Positions 1 through 6,026 are shown, counted from the first letter of the stretch. The stretch is 6,459 nt of DNA from Eubacterium sp. (GCA_017419895.1 JAFOKI010000251.1:1-6459), one strand, 5' to 3'. Notes: generated by a model not told the origin, from the letters alone. Made by a program: numbers and translations.

Positions 1-645
1 AGGTTCCGGAAGGCTCGCAAGCGATCCGCCCTTTACCGGTTCCATTATGACAAGATCCTTGCCGTATTTTCTGACCATTTCATAGTTCGCGCGCGCGTAT
101 ACCGACGGATCTTCCCAGTCCGCATAGTTTATCTGAAGCTGTACGAACTCGACTTCCGGATGCGCGATCAGGATTTCTTCCAGTTCTTCCGGCGATGAAT
201 GGAACGAGAATCCTATGTGCCTGATCAGTCCCTGTTCTTTTTTCTCTTTTACAAAGTTCCACAGGTCAAACCTGTCGAAGCACTCCGTCCTCGGATTCCC
301 AAGGTTGTGCAGCAGGTAATAATCAAAGTATCCCGCGCCTGTTCTTTCAAGCGAAGTATAAAACTGCGATTCCGCTTCTTCCTTAGTCTCGCATCTGATC
401 CACGCGGCGAGCTTTGTTGCGAGAGTGTACGAATCTCTCGGATACCTCTCGACGAGAGCTTTCTTTATCGCCTCTTCACTTCCGGCATATGCCCACGCTG
501 TATCAAAATATGTGAATCCGGCATCCATGAACATGTCTACCATCACTTTGACCTGTTCGACATCTATTTCGCCGTCTTCTTTTCTCGGAAGCCTCATCAG
601 GCCGAACCCGAGTTTGCCTGCGTTTTTTCCTACATACTCTTCCAT
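1..645 (-). CDS. Aldo/keto reductase, N-terminal 215 residues (3' end beyond left edge)
   Basis: NAD(P)H-dependent oxidoreductase of the aldo/keto reductase superfamily, expected to be a cytosolic TIM barrel; the substrate cannot be told. The minus strand is open from an ATG at 643-645 to base 1, giving exactly 215 codons. The family tetrad is visible: Asp48 and Tyr53 in FDTAWAY, Lys78 in LATKL, and His113 in YLLHNLG. Further barrel motifs are GFGLMRLP near residue 13, IRHIGFSFH near 141 and MEPVKGG near 201. The motif style (LLHNLG, MEPVKGGSLA) resembles the roughly 370-residue clostridial reductases that carry a C-terminal 4Fe-4S domain, but that part would lie outside the window, so this is inference. 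The start is supported by AAGGTGGAG four bases upstream and by agreement with the usual N-terminus. It is transcribed divergently from the ECF S component. The family is nearly certain; the substrate is unknown. Confidence 0.95.
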   Translation of the reverse strand, partial: MEEYVGKNAGKLGFGLMRLPRKEDGEIDVEQVKVMVDMFMDAGFTYFDTAWAYAGSEEAIKKALVERYPRDSYTLATKLAAWIRCETKEEAESQFYTSLERTGAGYFDYYLLHNLGNPRTECFDRFDLWNFVKEKKEQGLIRHIGFSFHSSPEELEEILIAHPEVEFVQLQINYADWEDPSVYARANYEMVRKYGKDLVIMEPVKGGSLASLPEP

Positions 646-649
646 AATG

Positions 650-658
650 CTCCACCTT
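650..658 (-). promoter_or_regulatory. Ribosome binding site of the aldo/keto reductase
   Basis: On the minus strand this reads AAGGTGGAG, followed by four bases (CATT) and the ATG at 643-645. It is close to the anti-Shine-Dalgarno complement and fixes the start codon. Confidence 0.8.
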
Positions 659-679
659 ATTCCTTAACGCCTTTTTTAC

Positions 680-703
680 ATTATATCACCATAATCCGTA
701 TCG
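680..703 (-). promoter_or_regulatory. Promoter of the aldo/keto reductase (extended -10)
   Basis: A perfect TATAAT lies on the minus strand at 680-685, preceded by TG with a one-base gap (687-688), which is an extended -10. A -35 at 17-bp spacing (TTCAAC) matches the consensus at only three of six positions, as expected when an extended -10 compensates. The predicted start is near 673, giving a leader of about 28 nt. This is pattern recognition only. Confidence 0.6.
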
Positions 704-801
704 TTGAATTATCAATTTCCCCAACATGTGATATGCGGCGTATGGATCGCAATGCGTCGGTGCCTCATAACTGTATACTTAAAAATAATCAAAATTATGT
801 A

Positions 802-830
802 TTTTCAAGATATCAGTTAAAGCGTATACT
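802..830 (+). promoter_or_regulatory. Promoter of the ECF S component
   Basis: TTTTCA (802-807), a 17-bp spacer and TATACT (825-830) form a reasonable sigma-A-type promoter. Transcription would start near 837 and give a 25-nt leader containing the ribosome binding site, much like the other genes here. A weaker alternative is TTGAAT (704-709), 17 bp and TGTGAT (727-732), which would leave a leader of about 120 nt. I could not match that leader to the conserved cores of the FMN, TPP, THF or preQ1 riboswitches. Confidence 0.5.
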
Positions 831-845
831 CCATGTCAACATCAC

Positions 846-853
846 AAAGGGGG
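846..853 (+). promoter_or_regulatory. Ribosome binding site that decides the ECF S component start
   Basis: AAAGGGGG sits eight bases before the ATG at 862. The same frame is open back to 199, but that upstream part is antisense to the reductase and then runs through promoter sequence, so this site and the N-terminal homology place the true start at 862. Confidence 0.7.
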
Positions 854-861
854 TAAACATT

Positions 862-1386
862 ATGTCACAGAATACTTCGAAAACACGCGAACTTACATAT
901 ACGGCGCTTGCAGCGGCGCTCGTGTTCGTGACCACATATCTTATCAGGATACCGAATCCTGCGACCGGCGGTTACGAGCATCTCGGCGACTGTATGATCT
1001 TCCTTTCCGTACTCCTGCTCGGAAGAAAGAACGGCGCGATAGCTGGCGGTATCGGCGGTGCGCTCTCCGACCTTCTTGCCGGAGCGCCTCACTACATCAT
1101 CCCGACATTTATCTGCAAATACGGCATGGCATGGATCATGGGGACCATAATAAAAGACCGCGAGAGCAGCGCAAAGGCTCAGCTCTCGGGCTCAGTTCTC
1201 GGCGGACTTTTCCAGGTAGCGGGATATACGCTTTTCAAGGTCTTCTGGTACGACCCGAAAATCGCAGTCGTCTCGATCCCAGGCAATCTGATCCAGACTG
1301 CATTCGGTATCGCGGGCTTTTTCCTTGTAGCGAGAGCGCTCTCAGCCAAAAGAGTCGGTATCATACGGAGAGAGTTGAATCACTGA
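862..1386 (+). CDS. ECF transporter S component (riboflavin/HmpT-like family)
   Basis: Small integral membrane protein of 174 residues, the substrate-binding subunit of an energy-coupling factor vitamin importer. It would work with a shared EcfT and two EcfA ATPases encoded elsewhere. The sequence fits the family often labelled ECF-type riboflavin transporter S component (DUF1393/PF07155-like). It shows a short N-terminus and a first helix at about 11-29 containing an AxxxA element (Ala15-Ala19), the kind used to dock on EcfT. A YEHLGD motif at 38-43 is followed by helices near 44-54, 57-73, 79-97, 107-127 and 139-160. GAIAGGIGGALSDLLAG (58-74) and PTFICKYG (81-88) are typical of the family. 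The length is normal for an S component. No vitamin biosynthesis gene or riboswitch adjoins it, so the substrate (riboflavin, hydroxymethylpyrimidine or another small molecule) is open. It is probably monocistronic, ending just before a strong terminator. Confidence 0.9.
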   Translation: MSQNTSKTRELTYTALAAALVFVTTYLIRIPNPATGGYEHLGDCMIFLSVLLLGRKNGAIAGGIGGALSDLLAGAPHYIIPTFICKYGMAWIMGTIIKDRESSAKAQLSGSVLGGLFQVAGYTLFKVFWYDPKIAVVSIPGNLIQTAFGIAGFFLVARALSAKRVGIIRRELNH

Positions 1387-1401
1387 TCAAAAAAAAGAAA
1401 T

Positions 1402-1437
1402 ACGGTCCGGAATCGATCCGGACCGTGTTTTTATTTT
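1402..1437. terminator. Bidirectional intrinsic terminator between ECF S component (+) and MBL hydrolase (-)
   Basis: A perfect 10-bp GC-rich stem, 1402-1411 paired with 1417-1426, closes a 5-base loop. On the plus strand it is followed by a T-rich run (1428-1437). On the minus strand it is followed by TTTCTTTTTTTT, the complement of the A-rich run at 1389-1400. The two convergent genes end 16 and 14 bases from the stem, so one hairpin can stop both transcripts. Confidence 0.92.
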
Positions 1438-1439
1438 GT

Positions 1440-2069
1440 CTAAAGTTTCAGCACGACTTCGACCGGTTCGCCGACAAGCGATGCAAATTTCTTCCCATCC
1501 CCGGGATTTCCGACGATGCTTCCGTAATGCGTCGGCACCGCGTATTGCGGCTTGATCTCGTTGATGAGCCCTGCGGCTTCTTCAGCGGTCATCGTATAAG
1601 TGCCGCCGACCGGGACCAAAGCGACGTCACAGCGAACCGCAAGGTTATCCTTTGTAACATCTGTGTCACCTGCCACATAATATGTTGTTCCCTGAGTCGT
1701 GATCAGATATCCGATCCACATGTTCGCTTCCGGATGGAACTGTTTACCCAGATTGTAAGCCGGCACTGCCTCCAGCGCAACGCCGAAAACATTGGCTTTT
1801 CCGCCCGGCGCGAGAAGCACCGTTCTGCCCGCGGGCAGCATGTCGAACTCTGTGGTCCTAGCCATGGACGCCGGCAGCACGAACATCGTCTCGTCGTTCA
1901 TCACCTTAACAAAGTCTTCCGGCGAGAAATGGTCGTAATGACTGTGCGTAAACATCACGATGTCCGCGTCATGCGGTTCCTCCTTCACCATGAAAGGATC
2001 GACGTATATTACCGGACCGGCTTCTATTCTTATGCTGCTGTGAGCATTTATTTTGATATTGTCTAACAT
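1440..2069 (-). CDS. MBL-fold metal-dependent hydrolase (UlaG/YtkL-like)
   Basis: Cytosolic metallo-beta-lactamase-fold hydrolase of 209 residues, with no signal peptide or membrane segment. The metal site is complete. THSHYDH at 41-47 supplies His42, His44, Asp46 and His47. His112 in GKQFHPE, Asp135 in AGDTD and His181 in PTHYG are the remaining expected ligands. The style (short N-terminal strand with VDP at 23-25, AYNLGKQFHPE near 104-114, VPTHYGSIVG near 178) is that of the UlaG/UPF0173-like Lactamase_B_3 group. Members include L-ascorbate-6-phosphate lactonase and many uncharacterised hydrolases. No ulaABC-type sugar system is nearby, so I do not assign that reaction. The ATG follows AAAGGAG (2076-2082) at six bases and the stop is TAG. 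It is convergent with the ECF gene and divergent from the DMT transporter. The fold and metal site are secure; the substrate is unknown. Confidence 0.92.
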   Translation of the reverse strand: MLDNIKINAHSSIRIEAGPVIYVDPFMVKEEPHDADIVMFTHSHYDHFSPEDFVKVMNDETMFVLPASMARTTEFDMLPAGRTVLLAPGGKANVFGVALEAVPAYNLGKQFHPEANMWIGYLITTQGTTYYVAGDTDVTKDNLAVRCDVALVPVGGTYTMTAEEAAGLINEIKPQYAVPTHYGSIVGNPGDGKKFASLVGEPVEVVLKL

Positions 2070-2101
2070 GTCATACTCCTTTCCCCCTATTTTATATACT
2101 C

Positions 2102-2130
2102 ATTATATCGCATTTTGACACAATTTGGAA
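2102..2130 (-). promoter_or_regulatory. Promoter of the MBL hydrolase
   Basis: A perfect TATAAT on the minus strand at 2102-2107 has a weak -35 (TTCCAA, complement of 2125-2130) at 17-bp spacing. The predicted start is near 2095, with a leader of about 26 nt that contains the AAAGGAG site. The -35 lies within the palindrome at 2127-2138. Confidence 0.55.
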
Positions 2131-2138
2131 ATATTTCC
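2127..2138. promoter_or_regulatory. Perfect 12-bp palindrome, candidate operator
   Basis: GGAAATATTTCC is an exact inverted repeat with no central spacer. It overlaps the predicted -35 of the MBL hydrolase and lies about 100 bp before the DMT transporter. Position and symmetry suggest a dimeric regulator site, but no regulator gene is in the window and a palindrome of this length can arise by chance. Confidence 0.3.
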
Positions 2139-2200
2139 GCAAACAACATCGCCGGCGCGGACAGAAACTGCGATTTCCTTACAAAGCCCGCATTTGTGAA

Positions 2201-2229
2201 TTGCAAACTCGCCGGCTCCGCGTTATATT
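2201..2229 (+). promoter_or_regulatory. Promoter of the DMT transporter, start at or near the initiator codon
   Basis: TTGCAA (2201-2206), a 17-bp spacer and TATATT (2224-2229) match the consensus at four and five positions. Initiation 6-10 bases downstream would fall at about 2235-2239, on the in-frame ATGs at 2233 and 2239. An imperfect inverted repeat with TTTG and CAAA arms (2193-2207) overlaps the -35 and might be a regulator site. Confidence 0.45.
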
Positions 2230-2232
2230 GGT

Positions 2233-3105
2233 ATGGACATGAATATCAGGAAAAACAAAAAGGGAATAATCTATATTTTGCTCGCAGCGTTCTTTTTCGC
2301 ACTGATGTCTTTTTTCGTGAAGGAGGCCGGCGAGCTCCCTACCATGCAGAAATGTTTCTTCAGGAATCTTCCAGCGGTCTTTATCGCAGGAGCTCTGGTG
2401 GCGAAGTCTGAAACAGGCTTCAGGATCAGGCGTGAGAGCCGACTGCCGCTCTTGATGAGAGTCGGCTTCGGGTTTATGGGAATTGTCTGCAATTTCTGGG
2501 CAATCGACCACCTCGCCCTGTCAGATGCCAACATGCTGAACAAGACCTCCCCCTTCTTCGTGATAATTCTCTCGATTTTTATCCTAAAGGAAAAACCCAC
2601 CCGTTTCGAATGGGCGGGTGTGATAATCGCTTTCATCGGTGTCATTTTTGTGGCAAAACCGACCGAAGGGCTCATCGATCCCGCGGCGCTTGTCGGGCTA
2701 CTCGGCGGGTTCGGAGCCGGCGCTGCGTATACTTTCGTGAGATATCTCGGAAGACTCGGTGAACGCCCGCAGATCATAGTGTTCTGTTTCTCCTCCGGTA
2801 CATGCCTGCTTTCCCTGCCATTCATGCTCGCGTCATACGTCCCGATGCAGCCATGGCAGATCGGTTCACTTCTTCTTGCCGGAGCCGCCGGCTCATGCGC
2901 ACAGTTCAGCGTTACCAACGCTTATCAGGCAGCGCCGGCAAAAGAAATCTCAGTATTCGACTACACGCAGGTCATTTTCGCCGCACTTCTCGGATTCGTT
3001 TTCTTCTCTGAACTTCCCGATATCTACAGCATAATCGGATATGTGATCATCATCGGCGTTGCCATAGTCAACTGGATCCGCGCAAACGAAAACGCCCAAG
3101 CCTGA
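2233..3105 (+). CDS. EamA/DMT-superfamily transporter
   Basis: Integral membrane protein of 290 residues in the drug/metabolite transporter superfamily, with two EamA repeats and about ten helices. The first repeat spans roughly 10-140 and the second roughly 150-282. Hydrophobic segments stand near 11-29, 45-57, 75-92, 104-118, 125-141, 150-168, 180-200, 208-224, 240-258 and 264-281. Family landmarks are the first-repeat end SIFILKEKPTRFEWAGVIIAFIGV (114-137, a lysine/glutamate helix break) and its counterpart near FFSELPDIYSIIGYVIIIG (257-275). The substrate of such exporters (metabolites, amino acids, drugs) cannot be read from sequence. No Shine-Dalgarno sequence precedes either possible ATG (2233 or 2239), unlike the other five genes. 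Homology needs the start there because helix 1 follows at once. It ends in TGA inside a terminator hairpin and converges on tex. Confidence 0.9.
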   Translation: MDMNIRKNKKGIIYILLAAFFFALMSFFVKEAGELPTMQKCFFRNLPAVFIAGALVAKSETGFRIRRESRLPLLMRVGFGFMGIVCNFWAIDHLALSDANMLNKTSPFFVIILSIFILKEKPTRFEWAGVIIAFIGVIFVAKPTEGLIDPAALVGLLGGFGAGAAYTFVRYLGRLGERPQIIVFCFSSGTCLLSLPFMLASYVPMQPWQIGSLLLAGAAGSCAQFSVTNAYQAAPAKEISVFDYTQVIFAALLGFVFFSELPDIYSIIGYVIIIGVAIVNWIRANENAQA

Positions 3106-3117
3106 GCCGGGGCGTTT
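3090..3117. terminator. Hairpin terminator shared by the DMT transporter (+) and tex (-)
   Basis: An 8-bp stem, AAACGCCC at 3090-3097 with GGGCGTTT at 3110-3117, closes a 12-base loop that contains the transporter stop codon. The plus strand continues into CCTTTCATTTC, a mediocre T tract. The minus strand continues TTCGTTTG after the stem, so it could also catch tex transcripts, though 319 bp after the tex stop. It is weaker than the hairpin at 1402. Confidence 0.6.
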
Positions 3118-3435
3118 CCTTTCATTTCTAATAATCCGGAGAGGGATCATTATCTTTAGTTGTGGATCCATGAGATCCTTGTTTTCGGATGCGGTTCATC
3201 ATCATCATTTATTCCGAAGGAGAGAGAGGTCGGAACGTCTTTTTGCATCCATTATGGTTTCTTAATGGTTTCGGATCGAAAGGTTCATCACGTCTTTCTT
3301 TCTGATACCATATTACTTCTTTAATGTGAAGCAAATTAGTTAGATGCAAGAAGATAATGTGCCGTTTATTTGACGCTTCTGCGGATACTTTGTGAAGAAA
3401 TCTACACAATCCGGCGTCAACCCCAAGCTTTATTG
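3118..3435. other. AT-rich gap without a convincing gene
   Basis: About 320 bp between the DMT transporter and the tex stop. G+C by hand count is about 39% over 3121-3420 and only 28% over 3301-3360, well below the flanking genes. A 76-codon frame on the minus strand (3209-3439) begins at a TTG overlapping the tex TGA. Its translation resembles no family I know, has no good ribosome binding site, and is rich in Lys, Arg, His and Pro without domain motifs. A 38-codon plus-strand frame from 3189 also lacks a ribosome binding site. A short repeat, GGATC and GATCC (3164-3178), may form a small hairpin. The gap could be untranslated tex tail, a decayed gene, or an uncharacterised small RNA. Confidence 0.5.
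3370..3420. other. Long bulged inverted repeat, possible RNA or DNA hairpin
   Basis: TTGACGC (3370-3376) pairs with GCGTCAA (3414-3420). Inside it CGGAT pairs with ATCCG, then TGTG with CACA, around a 10-base loop. All unpaired bases in the stem are on one side (5 and 4 bases). No T tract follows on either strand, so it is not a standard terminator. It lies just after the tex stop codon and might be a 3' end structure or chance. Confidence 0.25.
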
Positions 3436-5634
3436 TCAAATGCCCTTTTTCATCGACAAAGATATCTTTTTCCGCCCCTCGTCTACTGACAGGACAGTTA
3501 CATCAACTATATCCCCGACCTTCACCACGTCAAGCGGATGCTTCACGAATCTGTCCGCAAGCTGAGAGATGTGCACGAGTCCGTCCTGATGCACGCCTAT
3601 GTCTACAAAGGCACCGAAATCAACAATGTTCCTGATAGTGCCCTTGAGTTTCATGCCCGGTACCAGATCCTCGAACGAAAGCACGTCGCTTCTTAGAACC
3701 GGCTTCTCCGCCTCGTCTCGCGGGTCGCGCCCGGGTTTTCTGAGTTCTTCGATCATGTCGCGCAGTGTGTATTCGCCGACGCCGAGCGTCTCAGCAGTTT
3801 TCGCGAGCGCGCGCTTGTCGTTCAGGAGCGCCGCGAGCTGCGGGCTCTTCGGCGCGTCCGAGATATCCGTCTTTGTCATCTCAAGCAAAGCCCTCGCGGC
3901 CGAGTAACTCTCGGGATGCACCGCTGTCCCGTCGAGTGGCTCTTTTCCACCGGTGATCCTTAGGAATCCCGCGCACTGTTCGAACGCTTTGGGACCAAGT
4001 TTGGGTACTTTCTTGAGCTGCGTCCTGCTCGTAAACCTGCCGTTCTCCTCTCTCATAGCGACTATATTGGACGCTACCTGCTGCGAAATTCCCGATATGT
4101 ATTTCAGCAGCGAAACGGATGCGGTATTCAGATCGACTCCCACACGGTTGACGCACGACTCGACCACTCCTCCAAGGACTTCCCCGAGGCGTTTCTGATC
4201 CATATCATGCTGGTACTGACCGACGCCTATCGATTTTGGATCTATCTTTACGAGCTCTGCCAACGGGTCCTGAAGCCGCCTCGCGATCGAAGCTGAGCTT
4301 CTCTCACCAACATCGAGATCCGGATATTCTTCCGTCGCGAGCTTGCTTGCCGAGTAAACCGACGCTCCCGCTTCATTCACTATTACGTACTGCACGGGAA
4401 GTTTGGTTTCTCTGATGAAATCGGCTATGATTTTTTCTGATTCCCTGCTCGCAGTGCCATTTCCCACAGAAATGATTTCTACTCCATGTTTTTGTATGAG
4501 TTTTTTCAGAACGCGTTTGGCTTCCTCGACCTTGTTCTGAGGCGCGGTCGGATATATCACGGCAGTTTCAAGGATCTTTCCTGTCGCGTCGCAGACGGCA
4601 AGTTTACAGCCGGTCCTGAATGCCGGATCCCAGCCAAGCACGACTTTTCCCGCGAGAGGCGGCTGCATCAGAAGCTGCTCCAGATTGGCCTTGAAAATCT
4701 TCATCGCGCCTTCTTCAGCGCTTTCCGTCAGCATACCACGGATCTCGTTTTCGACCGAAGGCGCGATCAGTCTCTTGTACGCGTCCTCCGCCGCGGCTTT
4801 AAGGTATTTATCTGTTAATTCGTTTCTGCCCGCTCCGGCTTTTCTTGCGATATACCTCGTGAGCTTTTCTTCCGGCGCCTCGATACTGACCGTGAGCGCC
4901 TTCTCTTTTTCGCCTCTGTTGATCGCGAGGACTCTGTGCCCCGGGATCTTCGAAACGGCTTCTCTGTAATCAAAGTAGTTTTCGTAAACGCTGCGGGCTG
5001 CCGTCTTTGCAGCCGCGGCGTCCCCGGCGCCGGCAGGTGCCTTTGTTGCCTGATCCTTGCCCTCCGATGCAAGCACGCCCTGCTCAAAGGTCGTTTTCCT
5101 AATATACTCTCTGATTTCGGCATCGTCGGAAAGGTCGCCCGCTATAATGTCGAGCGCGCCGGCTATCGCTGCATCCGCGTCCGGAACGCCTTTTTCGGGA
5201 TCCACGAATCCTACTGCCGCTTCCGCCGGGTCAGTTTTCGCGCGCCTGTCCCTGATCAGGTCAGCAAGCGGTTCAAGTCCGCGCTCCTTCGCGATCGTCG
5301 CGCGCGTCCTGCGCTTAGGCTTGTACGGCCTGTAAAGGTCCTCGACCCTCGCCGCCGTTTCCGCATCATCTATCTCTTTTCTGAGCTCATCCGTAAGTTT
5401 GCCCTGCTCCTCGATCGAAGCGAGTACCGTCGCCTTCCTGTCCTCCAGATTTCTCAGATACTTGAATCTTTCGTCAAACGCTCTGAGGGTTTCGTCATCC
5501 ATCCCGCCCGTGCGTTCTTTTCTGTATCTCGCGATGAACGGCACCGTGTTGCCTTCATCCATAAGCTCTACCACCGCCTCAGCGCGGTCTTGCCTGAGTC
5601 CGAGTTCCTCAGCTATTTTTTTGATAATATCCAT
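3436..5634 (-). CDS. tex: Tex family RNA-binding transcription accessory protein
   Basis: Cytosolic protein of 732 residues, close to the usual 720-780 for Tex, a conserved nucleic-acid-binding factor related to eukaryotic Spt6 and linked to transcription and RNA handling. Domains in order: N-terminal helical Tex/HtH region about 1-190, with VPFIARYRKERTGG at 31-44 and DLYRPYKPKRRTRA at 99-112. Then comes a central helical part to about 325 and a YqgF/RNase H-like domain about 328-455, with LGWDPAFRTGCK at 333-344, SVGNGTASRE at 389-398 and EAGASVYSAS at 421-430. Helix-hairpin-helix motifs follow at about 500-560 (DLNTAS; KVPKLGPKAFEQCAGFLRI), and an S1 domain about 655-728 (GMKLKGTIRNIVDFGAFVDIG onward). 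Odd point: an Ala/Gly/Lys-rich stretch at about 189-214 looks like a lineage-specific linker. The start is backed by GGGGAGGA six bases upstream; the stop is TGA. It is single-gene, divergent from the YczE-like gene. Identification is secure. Confidence 0.97.
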   Translation of the reverse strand: MDIIKKIAEELGLRQDRAEAVVELMDEGNTVPFIARYRKERTGGMDDETLRAFDERFKYLRNLEDRKATVLASIEEQGKLTDELRKEIDDAETAARVEDLYRPYKPKRRTRATIAKERGLEPLADLIRDRRAKTDPAEAAVGFVDPEKGVPDADAAIAGALDIIAGDLSDDAEIREYIRKTTFEQGVLASEGKDQATKAPAGAGDAAAAKTAARSVYENYFDYREAVSKIPGHRVLAINRGEKEKALTVSIEAPEEKLTRYIARKAGAGRNELTDKYLKAAAEDAYKRLIAPSVENEIRGMLTESAEEGAMKIFKANLEQLLMQPPLAGKVVLGWDPAFRTGCKLAVCDATGKILETAVIYPTAPQNKVEEAKRVLKKLIQKHGVEIISVGNGTASRESEKIIADFIRETKLPVQYVIVNEAGASVYSASKLATEEYPDLDVGERSSASIARRLQDPLAELVKIDPKSIGVGQYQHDMDQKRLGEVLGGVVESCVNRVGVDLNTASVSLLKYISGISQQVASNIVAMREENGRFTSRTQLKKVPKLGPKAFEQCAGFLRITGGKEPLDGTAVHPESYSAARALLEMTKTDISDAPKSPQLAALLNDKRALAKTAETLGVGEYTLRDMIEELRKPGRDPRDEAEKPVLRSDVLSFEDLVPGMKLKGTIRNIVDFGAFVDIGVHQDGLVHISQLADRFVKHPLDVVKVGDIVDVTVLSVDEGRKKISLSMKKGI

Positions 5635-5640
5635 AGTCAG

Positions 5641-5648
5641 TCCTCCCC
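5641..5648 (-). promoter_or_regulatory. Ribosome binding site of tex
   Basis: The minus strand reads GGGGAGGA, then six bases and the ATG at 5632-5634. It fixes the tex start. Confidence 0.8.
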
Positions 5649-5672
5649 GCGCTTTGTTTGCGCGTCTTGTAT

Positions 5673-5701
5673 AGTATACCGCGACGACCTTACCCGCACA
5701 A
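5673..5701 (-). promoter_or_regulatory. Promoter of tex
   Basis: On the minus strand, TTGTGC (complement of 5696-5701), 17 bp and TATACT (complement of 5673-5678) form a plausible sigma-A-type promoter. The start would be near 5666, with a leader of about 31 nt. The repeat array begins about 50 bp upstream of the -35. Confidence 0.5.
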
Positions 5702-5752
5702 TATTAAATGACACGGCTTTCATTCTTCAGGGCGATGTGTCGCACGGTGTCT

Positions 5753-5948
5753 TTGGTAGCATTTTGGGCTTTTTCGTGGATTTGCACACAAGCGCGACGG
5801 GATTCCTTGGTAGCATTTTGGCCTTTTCAAGGATTTGCACACAAGCACGACGGGATTCCTTGGTAGCATTTTGGCACTTTTCGTGGATTTGCACACAAGC
5901 GCGACAGGATTCTTTGGTAGCATATCAGCACTTTTCGTGGATTTGCAC
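5753..5948. repeat. Direct-repeat array, about 3.6 copies of a 53-54 bp unit
   Basis: Units begin with TTGGTAGCAT at 5753, 5807, 5860 and 5914. Lengths are 54, 53 and 54 bp, and the fourth unit fades after TTGCAC at 5948. Units 1 and 3 differ at five positions. Across unit junctions a core of about 44 bp (GGATTTGCACACAAGC to TAGCATTTTGG) recurs three times almost unchanged, separated by 9-10 bp of variable, T-rich sequence. A degenerate partial copy may precede it (about 5734-5752). The single-base deletion in unit 2 breaks any translated frame, so the short frames over it are not genes. The array lies between the divergent tex and YczE-like promoters without covering either. It could be a minisatellite, a local expansion of a dispersed repeat, or repeated binding sites. 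Confidence 0.93.
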
Positions 5949-5987
5949 CCATAGGGCCGCTAAACCCACGCTCCCCCCCATTCGCCC

Positions 5988-6016
5988 TTGAAAAACTTTG
6001 TTGAATTGGATATTGT
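5988..6016 (+). promoter_or_regulatory. Promoter of the YczE-like gene
   Basis: TTGAAA (5988-5993), a 17-bp spacer and TATTGT (6011-6016) match the consensus at five and four positions. The start would be near 6023, leaving a short leader of about 18 nt with the ribosome binding site. The -35 begins 39 bp after the end of the repeat array. Confidence 0.55.
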
Positions 6017-6026
6017 ATTAATAATC

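Noticed and set aside
646..861. Riboswitch upstream of the ECF S component
   Set aside because: I could not find the conserved cores of the FMN, TPP, THF or preQ1 classes, and a good promoter sits only about 35 bp before the start codon. A covariance search would be needed to exclude an unusual class.
199..1386. A 395-codon plus-strand open frame ending with the ECF S component
   Set aside because: The first 220 codons run antisense to the aldo/keto reductase and through the promoter region; only the part from 862 has a ribosome binding site and family homology.
1131..2066. A 311-codon plus-strand open frame
   Set aside because: It overlaps the ECF gene in another frame, crosses the terminator and runs antisense to the MBL hydrolase, whose metal-site motifs are complete.
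2115..2120. Consensus TTGACA on the plus strand as the -35 of the DMT transporter
   Set aside because: No -10-like hexamer stands 16-18 bp downstream; the sequence there is CCGCAAAC.
5753..5948. CRISPR array
   Set aside because: The variable segments are only 9-10 bp and similar to one another, the conserved part is about 44 bp, and there are no cas genes.
5973..5979. Run of seven C as a phase-variable tract before the YczE-like promoter
   Set aside because: It is short, lies outside the promoter spacer, and nothing else supports phase variation.
4936..5991. A 351-codon plus-strand open frame over the 5' part of tex and the repeat array
   Set aside because: It is antisense to well-conserved tex sequence and its tail is translated repeat units; there is no ribosome binding site or family resemblance.
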